64,000 nucleotides of DNA from Periplaneta americana. Taxonomy: Eukaryota > Arthropoda > Insecta > Blattodea > Blattidae. The stretch's first letter is position 1. Each line of letters opens with the position of its first letter. Of this stretch, positions 13,342-27,100 are shown piece by piece. Below the pieces are notes generated by a model that saw only the letters and a program-made list of their open reading frames with translations, was not told the DNA's origin and made no database searches. The stretch lies in contig NC_091120.1 of NCBI RefSeq assembly GCF_040183065.1, positions 173,742,488 to 173,806,487 on the forward strand, written 5' to 3'. The translations under genes and the position numbers were made by a program.

Positions 13342-16300
13342 CAATGATATAAGAAGAAGTATAAGATTAGAAATAGAGGTACAGTACAGTTAATTATAAA
13401 CTTTAAAAATTATAAATGAGAATAATACGAACATTCAAAACTTTTGTTATTAATTTACATAGTCGTACCACAAGAATTATTCATAGATATACAATGCTTT
13501 ATTTATAAGATATATTTTTTAATTTATTACCATTGAGTAACCTTATTTCCAGATTCATTTAGTAACTAGGTGTTTTATTCACCATAAATTTTGTTTTCAA
13601 TTCAACACTGCAAAAGCACTTGAAAGGACACAGAGGGGTGGAACATGGATTAGGACACTGCAAGGGAAATGGTCTTATATACCCATATTTATTGTCTGGA
13701 CGATAGTAATATTCTTATTTAAATAACAATATGTGTGTGATTTCGTTGCAGTAAATTTGAGGAAGAGAATCATACTGCACAGGAAGTAAAAGAGGAAGTA
13801 ATGTATCAGTATAAAATGAGATTGAATTTAGAGGTAACTCTTCCTCAGAAAATAGCAATTGGTCCCTTTGTGATTAATGTAGAGCCTTTGAAACAGTTTC
13901 TTGTCGGGAAGAGACAGGAGCTATACAACAAACTGTTGGAAATGTATGCAACTCGGATGAGGAATTTAGTTACAGTAGTGAGTATATTATTTTAATTTCC
14001 ATGTCTTATAGCCTAACACACAATTATAATTAAGACTATGAAATCATATTTCCATTATGATAAAAAAATCTTCATAATTGAAGATGTAATAAGGCTGTAA
14101 TTCATGTTTTAGGAGAAAGAAAATTTATTTCAGGGGTTTATTTCATTTGGCCTATATTTACTCTCACAATCATTCGAGTGAATAAGGATACAATTTTATT
14201 CAGCCATTAAATGCAATAATTTGTTATGTTGTTGTTTGTTGTTTTCTAATGCCAGGCATTTGACAATAAAGTCATTTGACCTCTTGCACTTCAATATTTT
14301 TCAAAGATATTGTCATGGTTAGCCACTGACGCACAGATTTTGAGATGTTCTGAATCCATTTCTTGATTGGAGTTGCACAATGGACAGTTAGGAGACTGAT
14401 ATATTCCAATTCTATGCAGATACTTGGCCAAACAGTCATGGCCTGTTGCCAATCTAAATGCAGCTACAGACGATTTGCGTGGTAGATCGGGAATCAACTG
14501 TGGATTATGATGCAGAGAGTTCCATTTTTTCCCTTGAGATTGTGTTATCAAATTTTGTTTGTTGAAGTCTAAATATGTAGATTTAATCTATCTTTTCACA
14601 GAGAAATACGTAGATTTAGTAACAGATCTGTAAGTAGCAATGCTGCCCTTCTTTGCTAATGAATCCGCATTCTCGTTTCCCAGGATTCCACAATGGGATG
14701 GTATCCATTGGAATACAATTCTTTTATTGAGTGTTATTAGTTGAGAGAGCATTTTATTTATTTCTGCTATTTGAGATGAAGGTGTGTGTCTAGAGACTAT
14801 TGATAGAATAGCTGCTTTGGAGTCTGACAATATAACTGCATTTTTAAATTTATTGATGTGGCAGAGAAGATTCCTGAGACTTCCACTTATTGCAGTGATT
14901 TCTTTATCAAAACTTGTTGTTCCATATCCAAGAGAACTATAAAGTGAGAAGAGACAGCACGTAACACCTGCACCTGCACCTTGTTCCCTGGAGATCAAGG
15001 ATCCATCGGTGTATAAATGAAGCCAATTTTGTGGAGGGTACCTAATATTAATTGTCTCTAAAGACAAAATAATTTGTTATAAATGAATGCTTTAAAGTTA
15101 CTTTTTCCACCTACATTACCAGGCTTCGGCCTAGGGACATAGAATAACCAGTATGAGGTTTAGAGTACACGTCATGACCCGTGTGCAGTCACCCGACTGC
15201 AACAGCACAGGTGGATCCGTAATGTGCATTACTGTTGTGTGTAGGCCTATTGCTGCTTGGCTGCGGTACGTTTAACAAGCTTCGGCGTAGGGACACCTGA
15301 TTGAAGGTTACAACTCATAGTAATACTTTAATGGTAGACATCTATTGCCTACACTAGGAATGTACTGTATATACTGCATCTGTACAGGGTGAAATATATT
15401 TTGTGCCGTACTGTGACGGACTGTTTACATGTTGAGACATGAAGTAACGGCGCGTTCCATCTCCCACTCTACTCGACCAACACAACACTATCGTCCGTGT
15501 GTTCTGAACTTCATGCATTTCTGTGCCCAGAACTGAAGCCTGTACATTACATATTTCAACAATTTGATGTTACATCCTTTTTCCAGGAAGGTCTTCTAAC
15601 CTTATATATAGTATGTCTTCATAATTTTCTAACATAACTCCTTTTATTGACTGCAATACACTACCAGTACTTACTAAAAGTAATTTTGTATTTTACTCGA
15701 GTATATTTGCTCAATAAATATTACCCAGTACTAGCTGTTTAGTGAATGTAAATGTAAATGTTAAAAGGGGTTAAGTCTGATGAGAAAGTTGAGCAAAAAG
15801 GGAAATAGTGATGTCACTGAATCTCTTTCCATGCATACTGTAGCCATTTGTAGACTGAATCTAGTTAAGAATTTCTAATTTTATAATGAGTCATTGTGCA
15901 TAAGACACTTTACAAGTTGATAAGTATCAAGATTACTTAATGACTGGCCCTCATAAGTTCAAATAATTAATAATTTACAATGTTACTAGGTAAATGATCA
16001 ATATAAAGAAATAATGAGAAAACTGGGAGAAAAGCCGATGTCTATTGAGCATATTTTTGAAATTCGAGATTGGATGGAGACTATTCCCATGACAGTGAAG
16101 ACTCAAGAGGAGTTAATGAGAGTGTATATTTTGGTAAGATGAATACTGAATTTAGGTACCTAACTCTGTGATTGAGAGACTGGATAATCTGAGAGTATGA
16201 CTGTTATGTATAAGTGAAATAAGTGAAGAAATTTTTGCTATTACCCTATCAATTATTATCCTATCAATTTACAATTTTTACAGCATACACACAATATTTG

Positions 16301-19300
16301 CAGGTATATCTTGGTTTTTAGTTATCTTTCTACGTCATATACTCGATTTTATAAAAAATTTTAAACCTGAAAAATATTAACTAAATTTAAGTTAAAAACA
16401 TGGGTACCGGTATTTTGGGAACATATTTCTCAGAAACTATTGGGGCTAGGAGGCTGAAATTTTGCATACTCCTAGTTAATATAGTACCTAATGAAGAAGT
16501 ATGCCCACTTGAACATAGTTATCAAAATTATTGTGGATTTTACAGCCAGAAAAGTATAAAAAGTAATAAAAAATATGAAAATTTTTAAATAATTTTTTTC
16601 AGAATGGAAAATAATTTTTTTCTATTGTACGAATATTCATAATGTGCTGGAAAATACGACAAATATAGTCAACTACATTGGAAATATGCTTGAATTTTTA
16701 GGAAGCTGTAGTGAAAAGGGTTTCTGAGAAAAATGTTCCTAAAATACCTATGTTTTAAACTTAAATTTAATTAACATTTTTCAGGTTTAAACATTTTTAT
16801 AAAGTCAAGTACATGAGGTAGTAAGGTAATTTAAAAACCAAAATATACCTGCAAATATGCTGTAAAAATTGTAAATTGATAGATTCGAAAGTTGAAGAAT
16901 AATAGCAAAATTTCCTCACTCATACACAACAGCCATAAGCTCAGACTCCTCAGTCCCCTAAATTATGAATTTCAGACTTTTTTTGTTCATGTAGCAATAT
17001 TTACGCTATCAGAGCGAAAGAGATTAGATTTGAAGCGTTATCTTGTTTCTTCCTGAAACATTGACATCATTAATTTTTTTATATGTGCTTGAAAACAGGT
17101 AATTTAAAATTTGGGAACCTAATGTTCATTGACATTGTAATTTTTAAGGTCTACCATGAAAGAACATTACATTTCTCTTCTTTCACCAGGAATATGAAGT
17201 TTTGGATTACTTCTGGTGTCCACTTTCACAAGAAGATTTTGAATTGAAATGGGAGACTATTGCCCTCCCTTACCGTATTATGAAGCTGTTAGAAGATACA
17301 GATGAATATCTCAAAGAGGAGGCTGAAAAGTTCCAGAAAATACAGTTTTATGATGAGTCTGAATTAACTGAGAAGATAGACAAAATGACGCAACAAGTTG
17401 CGGCTATGTCTATAATGTCTGATATGTCAAAGGTACAACTCATCACTATGAGCTTATCAGTGCGTGAGTGGACGTGTGTATATGTGTATGCTCATGTGTA
17501 CTCCCTTTTTCTCACCGAAGCAAATTCTTAAAAGTCTTTCTCCTCAAGATTAGGACTGCAACTTCTTAAGTTCAGTAGGTTTATTACTCTAGTAGTAGTA
17601 TGTAAACAAAGACCGAATGAGTATTTTATTTCTTTACGATATTAAAGTCGTATTTTTACGTTATTGTAAGTAATGAAACTTAACCAATTTTATATTTTAT
17701 TGCCAAACTGCCTTCCACTGAAGGTAGCCCTAAGACTTAGTACTCTCACAATTAATTTTGGTACAGAAATACAACAACAACATTAACCATATATTAATAA
17801 AAACTTGCAATGAAGCATAAGTTAATTGAAACAATGATTAGTTAGAATTTGACATGATTTTTTAGAACATTTGCAACAATATTAACCCTAAGGGAAACTG
17901 GCAAGTCGAATGTCTTTCTAAAATCCTCAAAGCATTTTGGAATACCTCCTCGAGAACTTATAAACAAGCCATAAACTTCAATATGGTGTGAGGTTGTATT
18001 GAGATTTAAAATAGTCCACTGTAAGCTCATAGATGTTGTGCTTTTCTTCGTGAACTTCGAGAACTTGAAGACATTCCAACTCGAACCGGATTGTTAGGTC
18101 AACAACAATCCCCTGACTCTAATCTTCTTGCAAAGGTTCGTTTGCTCACCTTAAAATGTTGTAGTACCGGTATCAAAAATAGGATTAATTTTGTTTGTTA
18201 ACTTTTAATATTTATACTATGGAAATATAAAAATTGGAGATTTATCCTTCGAAGAGGTGGAAAAATTCAAATATCTCGGAGCAACAGTAACAAATATAAA
18301 TGACACTCAGGAGGAAATTAAACGCAGAATAAATATGGGAAATGCCTGTTATTATTCGGTTGAGAAGCTTTTGTCATCTAGTCTGCTGTCAAAAAATCTG
18401 AAAGTTAGAATTTATAAAACAGTTATATTATCGGTTATTCTATATGGTTGTGAAGCTTGGACTCTCACTTTGAGAGCGGAACAGAGATTAAGGGTGTTTG
18501 AGAATAAGGTTCTTAGGAAAATATTTGGGGCTAAGAGGGATGAAGTTACAGGAGAATGGAGAAAGTTACACAACGCAGAGCTGCACGCATTGTATTCTTC
18601 ACCTGACATAATTAGGAACATTAAATCCAGACGCTTGAGATGGGCAGGGCATGTAGCACGTATGGGCGAATGCAGAAATGCATATAGAGTGTTAGTTGGG
18701 AGGCCGGAGGGAAAGACCTTTGGGAAGGCCGAGACGTAGATGGGAAGATAATATTAAAATGGATTTGAGGGAGGTGGGATATGATGGTAAAGACTGGATT
18801 AATCTTGCTCAGGATAGGGATCAATGGCGGGCTTATGTGAGGGCGGCAATGAAACTCCGGGTTCCTTAAAAGCCAATAAGTAAGTAAGTAAGTAAGTATA
18901 CTTATTATAAGATCATGTGGGGTAACTTCAACTCAAAAACTGTATAGTGTAAGTCAAATTCGTTAATGGAATAACTCTTCTCGCGTTCTGAGCCAGGTGA
19001 GTTGGATTGTTGCTTCCAATCCAATTCACCTGGCTGAGAATCCAAGAAGAGTTATTTCTATCCAACACGTGGAAAGCCTCAAGTCCTACAAATTCGTTAA
19101 TGATCCGATGTGTGTGCGTGCATGTGTAGCTATAAATTTCAAATTTTTAGAGAAAATGTATGTAAGAGATATTATTTAATTTGTTTATATTTTGAGAGAA
19201 AATATATGGAAGAGAGATTGTTTAATATTTGAAACACTGTCTGAAGAAGACTTACCTTGCCACTTGGAGGAATTGTAATCGGTGACATAAATGGACATAG

Positions 19301-20152
19301 CCATTCTTAGTGCTGAATGCCTCAAAGACATGTGATTGACAACTAATTATTCCAACCTGTCCATTCCTGTCTTTTCAGAATCAAATGATCTCCAACTCAA
19401 CCATTTTGAAAATATAAACTTTTCTTAAAGGAAACAGTAATATTTAAAATAATACATTTCTTCTCATTTTTATAATTTCTTATAAAAAGAACAGTTAATA
19501 ATAATTACATATTAAGTAGAAAAACTAATTTGTTCATTTAAATGTATCACACAATCCTATTAATTCATGTTTAGTGACAGCTGAAAATCGTGTAATGTTA
19601 CAGGTGCATGAGATAGCTGTAGATATTCGTAGACTCTGGAAACAGATGAAAGAGGCCTATGAGCAAGGGCTGCTGCTGAACTCAAGACAAAGACTATTTG
19701 GTACTCCAGTGGTACCATTCGATAACCTTAGTAAATTGATGAAAGAATTTGAGCCTTATAGAAATTTGTGGATAGCAGCTTCTGGTAAGTGGCAGAGAGT
19801 TTTCGTCACAATTTCGCATACTGTTATCAGTGTTATTGAGTAAAATTTCATTATTTTATTTTATACAGATTGGCTTCGCAATCATGAAATCTGGGTGGAC
19901 AATCCACTAGTTAATATTGACGCAGATTCTATTGAATCCAATATTCAAGAGTATTTCAGAACGATGATTAAACTTACTAGAACATTTGCAGATTTTCCTG
20001 GTAAGTATGTTGATATACGATGCTAGTCTCATCTTATAGTTAGGTGACCATACGTCCCAGTTTCAAGGTTCTGTTCTGGTGTCCCAGCCAGTTTGTGAAT
20101 TGTCCCAGGAAAAAATAATAAAGGAATTAATCATGGGCATCGGGAAGGGAGA

Positions 20153-20210
<58 letters not shown>

Positions 20211-23200
20211 GAGCTCGCCTGCACACAGTTCTACGGCAAAACAAAAAAAAAAAAAAAATCACACATTTGTTAAAGAAGGTTCATTCAAGTGGTATATTAA
20301 AGCCATTACATCTTTCTTGACGATATGTGTCGGAGGAAGAACAATTGTTTGTATGCATCTGAAGTCTGACTAGTGTAATATGTAGCTAATCGGCGATGTA
20401 TGCAATGGAAGGGGAAAGTAACTGTCTACTCTATCCCATATCTCCTGGCCCAGTTGCCTCATAAGTGGTGCCTTCTTGGTATCACTTGTGAGGTTCAGAC
20501 CTGTCTTCGGACAGTTGACTAAACAACAACAACAAATCAAGAAGGAATAAAGACACTGCAGTAACATATTTTGAAAATTGTTTAAAATAATTCTTAAAAT
20601 TCATCAACATTCATTCATAGGGAGTAAAAACTATTTTTGAAGTTTAACTGTTTTATTCTAAAAACAAAAGAAACACATAAAATACGTATTTAATAAAATA
20701 CTTTTAATTTTTTAAGTTAATAAATCTTGGAAGAACCTGCTTACATGTATAATTATTTTGATGCCAATCAATCACTTAAAAGTTAATATTAATATATTTT
20801 TCATAAACTGATCAGTTATTGTCCTGTACAGAATTGAATTGTTAAGCTTAACCAACTTGCCGGACCCGTGAATGTTGAATATCACCTGGAAGATAAATAT
20901 ATACAGTTAGCATCCCGATTTGGGAAAATCAGAATATGGTTAGCCTACTTATAGTAATATTAAGAGAAGATTAGGAGTTGAGAATAAATTTTGAAAGCAT
21001 AATATATGGTATTACTTACTCTTATTTAGTTTTTATCAAAGAAGATTCATAGGAAAAATTGGAATGTTAATGAAGATTTTTCTAAACAAAAGTAATACCG
21101 GTAAACATTACTTCTAAACTAGTGAAAGATAACAAATGAGACAGTGTTAAGGGTGATCATTTCATCAGGAAGATATTGATACTGCCTGGTGTACGATATA
21201 TAAGTGTGATTCATTAAGGCCTCAGAATTTATAAAATTATTTGTTAAGAAATCGGAAGAGAGAAAAGGGTTTATTAGTGAGCTCCTAGAACTGATTCCAC
21301 AATTGTTTAACTCCACCCCTTTGATATAAAAGATACGGGCAGAATGAGTCCATTGGGATGAAATGTTCAGGACTATCCTAATCTGTCTCTAGTTCTCATT
21401 CTCTTTCTTTAAATTCTTTTAGAATAGAATTCCATTAAACAACCGTCAGCAATATTGAAATTTGAAACACCTTTCTTACTAAGAATAGGAACTTCTTGAG
21501 ATGGATAGCAATGCAATTTATGTAGCTTGCTTAATTCGTTAATCTACATAAATCTATTCATATCTCATTTCTTTTCTAGCTGTTCAGAATGTCGCCATAG
21601 AAATAAAACGTCAGATTGATGATTTCCGTCCATACATTAAATTGATCTTAGCATTACGTAATCGTGGAATGAAAGATCGACATTGGAATCAAATTCAAGA
21701 AGAAACAGGTAAGCTTATTCCTCATGTTCATGTTATTTTTTGTGTGTTATTTTGAAATAATGCAAAGAAACAGAAAGTTATATATTGACAAATTGAGGAC
21801 CGTTTTTGCAAAACTTGGTAACTGCAAAATTTGCAAAATCGAGATTTTGGTGGATTTGTTAACATAAAGTAGGCCTCTACACGATATTAAAGTTATCTTA
21901 GTAAAATTGAATTATTTCTCTTCATTATAGTGTGTCAAAGTCTGATGGTTGCACCTATAACCTTCTTGTCTTCATTCAGTTTTTTCTCTCCTGTAAAATT
22001 TAGTTTTCTCAGTTAGCAAGTTTTGCAAAAACGGTCCTCAGTTATGAACAAATATTTCCACTGAATTTTTTGCTTTATATATATTTTTTTCAAGTACTGG
22101 TAATCATTTTTTGTATTATCTCCGCAAATCATATTGTAAAATTGTTAAGTTAACCTCTGCTTTGTATTCTGGATCCTAGTGGTCAGCCTTAGATGTCGGC
22201 CAGATGTCCCAAATTGTGGAATTAGTAGTAGTTCACTGAGGTCATTTTATTGACTTTTCTAGTGTAACTGAAGAATTTATTTAAATAGTTTAATAATTTA
22301 TTTACATTTATTATGATAGTTATCATGTTTATGCGTGTGCATTGTATCGTATTGTGTGAAGGAAGATCTAAAATTTTTAGAAATTTATACTTACTGATGA
22401 ACTATTAAGTTACTGTATTTAAGTTACCGGTATATAAATAAAGACTTCACTGTGTTAACATTTTAAATCATGGTGTTATTTTACCTGACTTGGATTCAGA
22501 AGATGATGCAAATAATATCGAAATTAGTCAGTCAGGTAAAATAGCACCATGATTTAAAATGTTAATACAGTGAAGTTATTTATTTAATTTAAATAACTTA
22601 ATAGTTCATCAGTGATTATATAAGTGTTAAAGAAGAGTATTCAAGAATGAATAGGTTTATAACTGGAAATTTGTTTGTCAGAGCAGCGTGGAGTGTTCTT
22701 ACTGTATATTGTAAACTCAGCAACCAAGAGCTTCCATAGCTTAAAAGGCCTTATAATAATAGTAGGATAACAATAACAATGATGATGGTGATGTTGTGTG
22801 TTTGTTTTTCTTACTATGTAACTATGCCATATTTATCGTTACCGGTACATAAGTTTACCACATAAATTGTAACTTTATTTACTTTTTTTTTTGTTCCATT
22901 TAAAGCTTTGGCTGTGTAGTTGATCATTCAGTGGATGATTCTTAATTTTAATTGGACTCGTATATTTTTTATAGGAATAAAGATAGAATATTCACCGACT
23001 TTGACGTTTGCTATGTGTTTGGAAAAGGGTCTTGCTGATGTGCAAGATGAAGTGATAAAAATAGCAGAAGGTGCTGGAAAGGAGTATGCTATTGAGGAAA
23101 CTCTTGGAAAGATGCAAGCAGATTGGGAAAATATTATTCTAGAAGTCACTCCATACAAAAATACAGGTATGCTATAGTATCTATAACTGTTTAGAAGTTA

Positions 23201-26200
23201 TCATACAATATTTCGTTTTGATCACCAGTTTTTTCTTGAAAATAAAAAATTTATGTAGATTTGGTTGTCGAGTAATATAAAAGATGGCAAACTTTACATT
23301 GTAAAAGGTCATTTTTTGGAATGAAAGATAGTCAAGGACAGCTGATTCCTTCTATTTTATTTGGTTGAATGTTAATTTTAACTAGTAATTGTATTTTGAA
23401 AGAACAGGAACCTTTTAAAAAGCGCCGACAACTTTCTGTTTTACATTACACATTAGATATTTATTAAATGCTAAATTGTTGTTATAGTTGTTATACTACA
23501 CATAGGAAAGATTAGACACAAATCTCGAATTTCTGTAAATACATTTTACCTTGAAATTAATACAATGCTTCCAATTTGAGATACACACATTGCATATGCA
23601 GATCCAATAACACTGAGGCCTCTTATGTTAGGAATATTCATGGTGTTTGGTACATTATGATTTCCTCTGGAAGTTCCACATGCCACTTCTTGAAAACATG
23701 TTCCATTTTTTTCTTCGTATTTACATATCTTAGTTAGATAAAGAAGTCAACTTAAGTCAACATTTACAAAATGTGTTCTAGACCACTGTAGATTCAAATG
23801 TTTGCAATTCCCTTGGTATGTTCTTGTTAAAGTTTATGTTAATGATGCCGATCGCAAGTATACAGAACATGAAGCAGGAAACTTTAAGCTTCAACATTGT
23901 GTGAATCATGGATTCCAATTTCATCCTAGGACATGAATTTGGTCTGTTATGATCTTGATAGCCTATGTTGTCTTAAGTGGAGGACTGAAGCTGTGTTGCA
24001 CCATGAGAGCCTGTCATATGTTCGTTTAATGTCAGGTAGAAAAAGAGAAAAAAACTCTGATGGGAGTTATGAAAAGGATTGCAGGTATTTAGATATTTTG
24101 TCCACCCTTTCTGCACCACTTACACTTACATGTTACTGAAACTATAGGCCTACTCCATTTTATGTTGAGTTTTTAAACATTCATAAACAATGACATTTAC
24201 TTTTTTATTTTACTAGGTTATTTTACGATGCTTTCTCAACAGCTTAGGTTATTTAGCATCTGAATGATATGAAGGTGATAATGCCAGTGAAATGAGTCCG
24301 GGGTCCAGCACCGAAAGTTACCCAGCATTTGCTCATATTGGGTTGAGGGAAAACCCCGGAAAAAACCTCAACCAAATAACTCGCACCGACCGGGAATCGA
24401 ACCCGGGCCACCTGGTTTCGCGGCCAGACGCGCTGACAGTTACTCCACAGGTGTGGACAACAATGACATCATTATTTAAAATGTTAACACAGGGAAGTCG
24501 TCATTTATTAATTCAAATAACTTACCGGTAACAGTTAATCAGCAATATTAATAAAGTTAACAATAATTTAAATTCTCTAAAATTTGGAAACAGAAAAATA
24601 AATAGGCCTAATACAATTTAACGAACTCTGATACACGAAGTACAGCAAAAATATGCTTTAAAACTAAATTTAGAAATATGTGTATTTGGCTTGTTCTATA
24701 TCAGGAGCGACATTTTGGACTGCTTGTGAGAGGCGAGATTTTTTAGGGAAGATCTTACTGGGTATATTGCTTGATGTACTCTCTCTCCCTATTTCCTCTG
24801 AAATGAACTAATAACCATACTGTAAACTCAGGTAAACCCAGTCATAAAGAAAAAGATTTAAGTCATGATATCAGATGTACTGAACATTTTTTTAAAGCTA
24901 ATTATATTTTTCCTTCATTTCTTACGTATTTTTTATTATTTTAAGTCAATGTCTTGAGCATGTCCAAGATATCTGGAAGGTGGGTTCTGCGTTTGTTAAC
25001 ACTGGAACAAAAGGATGAGGGATTGTCTGGCTCGATTTGAGAAAACATGCCAATTTTTTGAGGTGGTTTATGACCATGCCGAGGCATGGATCCACTACCG
25101 CATACCAGAGACTAAACAATCGAAACAATCGAAGCACAGTGATTCTCCACCTCCAAAGAAAGAAAAGTACAACTGTTGAATCGATAGGAAAGACAGTCGT
25201 GGCGTCCATGTTCTGGAATTCTAAGGGATAATCATGATTATCTAGCAAAGGGGAGAACAGTAATCGGATAATATTATTGCAATCTCCTACAACAACCGAA
25301 AGGAAAAATTCGCGAGAAGAGGCTGGGTATGGCCAAGAAGAAAGTGTTATTTCATCACGACAATGCACCTGCTTACACGTCTACAATCACGGTTGCTAAA
25401 CTACACGAACTACGGTTCGAATTGTTGCCGCACCCTTCCCCCCCCCCTCGCCCCCCAATGACCAGATCTTGCTAGCACCTTCAGATTTCTTTCTTTTCTC
25501 AATAAAAAATCTCTAAAGATTTCGTGGATTATCTTAAGACGTGTGGATTGAATTTATTTCTTTTCTTTTTCACTTTTAACGCCTCTTAATTTACAATAAA
25601 TAACATGCTCTTTCAGATGAACTAGTAATATTAGCTGCTCTCTGATCCTTCTTGGACTGATTATCTGCTAGGATTTCTTTTTTGGACTTTTGTCCAAGTA
25701 GATTTTAGGTAATTTAATGAAAACTCCTAGGAATCTTCTCGTCAGTAATATCAATAATCTATCAATAATTCTATACTCTGTCCAGCGAAAGAAAACAGTG
25801 ATCACATGTCAATAAACATAAGAGTTACTACCAATTCAGAGGTCCCAAGATCACGTGCATGTGAGTTTGAATCACTTCATTCTTTCGTTGGACAGACTTT
25901 AACAATGCTAGATAACCTTACAGTTAACACAGCACTGTTAAATACCGGTAATAAATTAAAAACTTGCTCTCATCAAGACAATTGTGTGTTCTAGGGACAT
26001 ACATAATGAAGATATCAGACGATGTATCACAAATGCTTGATGATCATGCTGCACTGACGCAGACAATATCATTCAGTCCGTTTAGAGCAGCTTTGGAGAA
26101 GGAAATTAGTGAATGGGAGACGCAGCTACATCTTACTACAGATGTCCTCGATGCATGGGCAGAATGCCAAAAGTTTGTATTACTAATTTTTTTTTTTTAT

Positions 26201-27038
26201 TATCCAGTTTAATAAACCCTATTTCACCCTGAAGTATATTAAGGTTATAGTTGGCATCAAAATATATTTTATAAGCAATAACTTACTTACTTACAAATGG
26301 CTTTTAAGGAACCCGAAGGTTCATTGCCGCCCTCACATAAGCCCGCCATCGGTCCCTATCCTGTGCAAGATTAAGCCAGTCTCTATCATCATACCCCACC
26401 TCCCTCAAATCCATTTTAATATTATCCTCCCATCTACGTCTCGGCCTCCCTAAAGGTCTTTTTCCCTCCGGTCTCCCAACTAACACTCTATATGCATTTC
26501 TGGATTCGCCCATACGTGCTACATGCCCTGCCCATCTCAAACGTCTGGATTTCAAGTTCCTAATTATGTCAGGTGAAGAATACAATGCGTGCAGTTCTGT
26601 GTTGTGTAACTTTCTCCATTCTCCTGTAACTTCATCCCGCTTAGACCCAAATATTTTCCTAAGCACCTTATTCTCAAACACCCTTAACCTATGTTCCTCT
26701 CTCAGAGTGAGAGTCCAAGTTTCACAGCCATATAGAAGAACCGGTAATATAACTGTTTTATAAATTCTAACTTTCAGATTTTTGGACAGCAGACTGGATG
26801 ATAAGAGCTTCTCAACCGAATAATAACACGCATTTCCCATATTTATTCTGCGTTTAATTTCCTCCCGAGTGTCATTTACATTTTATAAGCAATAAACAAT
26901 AATAAAATTATAATACAAAATTGTGGTCAAGGTTGCAATTCACATGAATTATGTACAAGAATGCACCTTAATGAAAGAATGGATCGTTTCATAAAGCCTC
27001 AAGGCATGTCTCTATATTTATATCTAATGGTTATAGGA

Positions 27039-27100
<62 letters not shown>

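Noticed and set aside
20079-20273. 64-codon frame with an isoleucine run
   Set aside because: The run is the (ATT)n microsatellite.
26566-26763. 65-codon + strand frame within the LINE at 26281
   Set aside because: Antisense shadow of the LINE frame; the same shadow occurs at the other copies.
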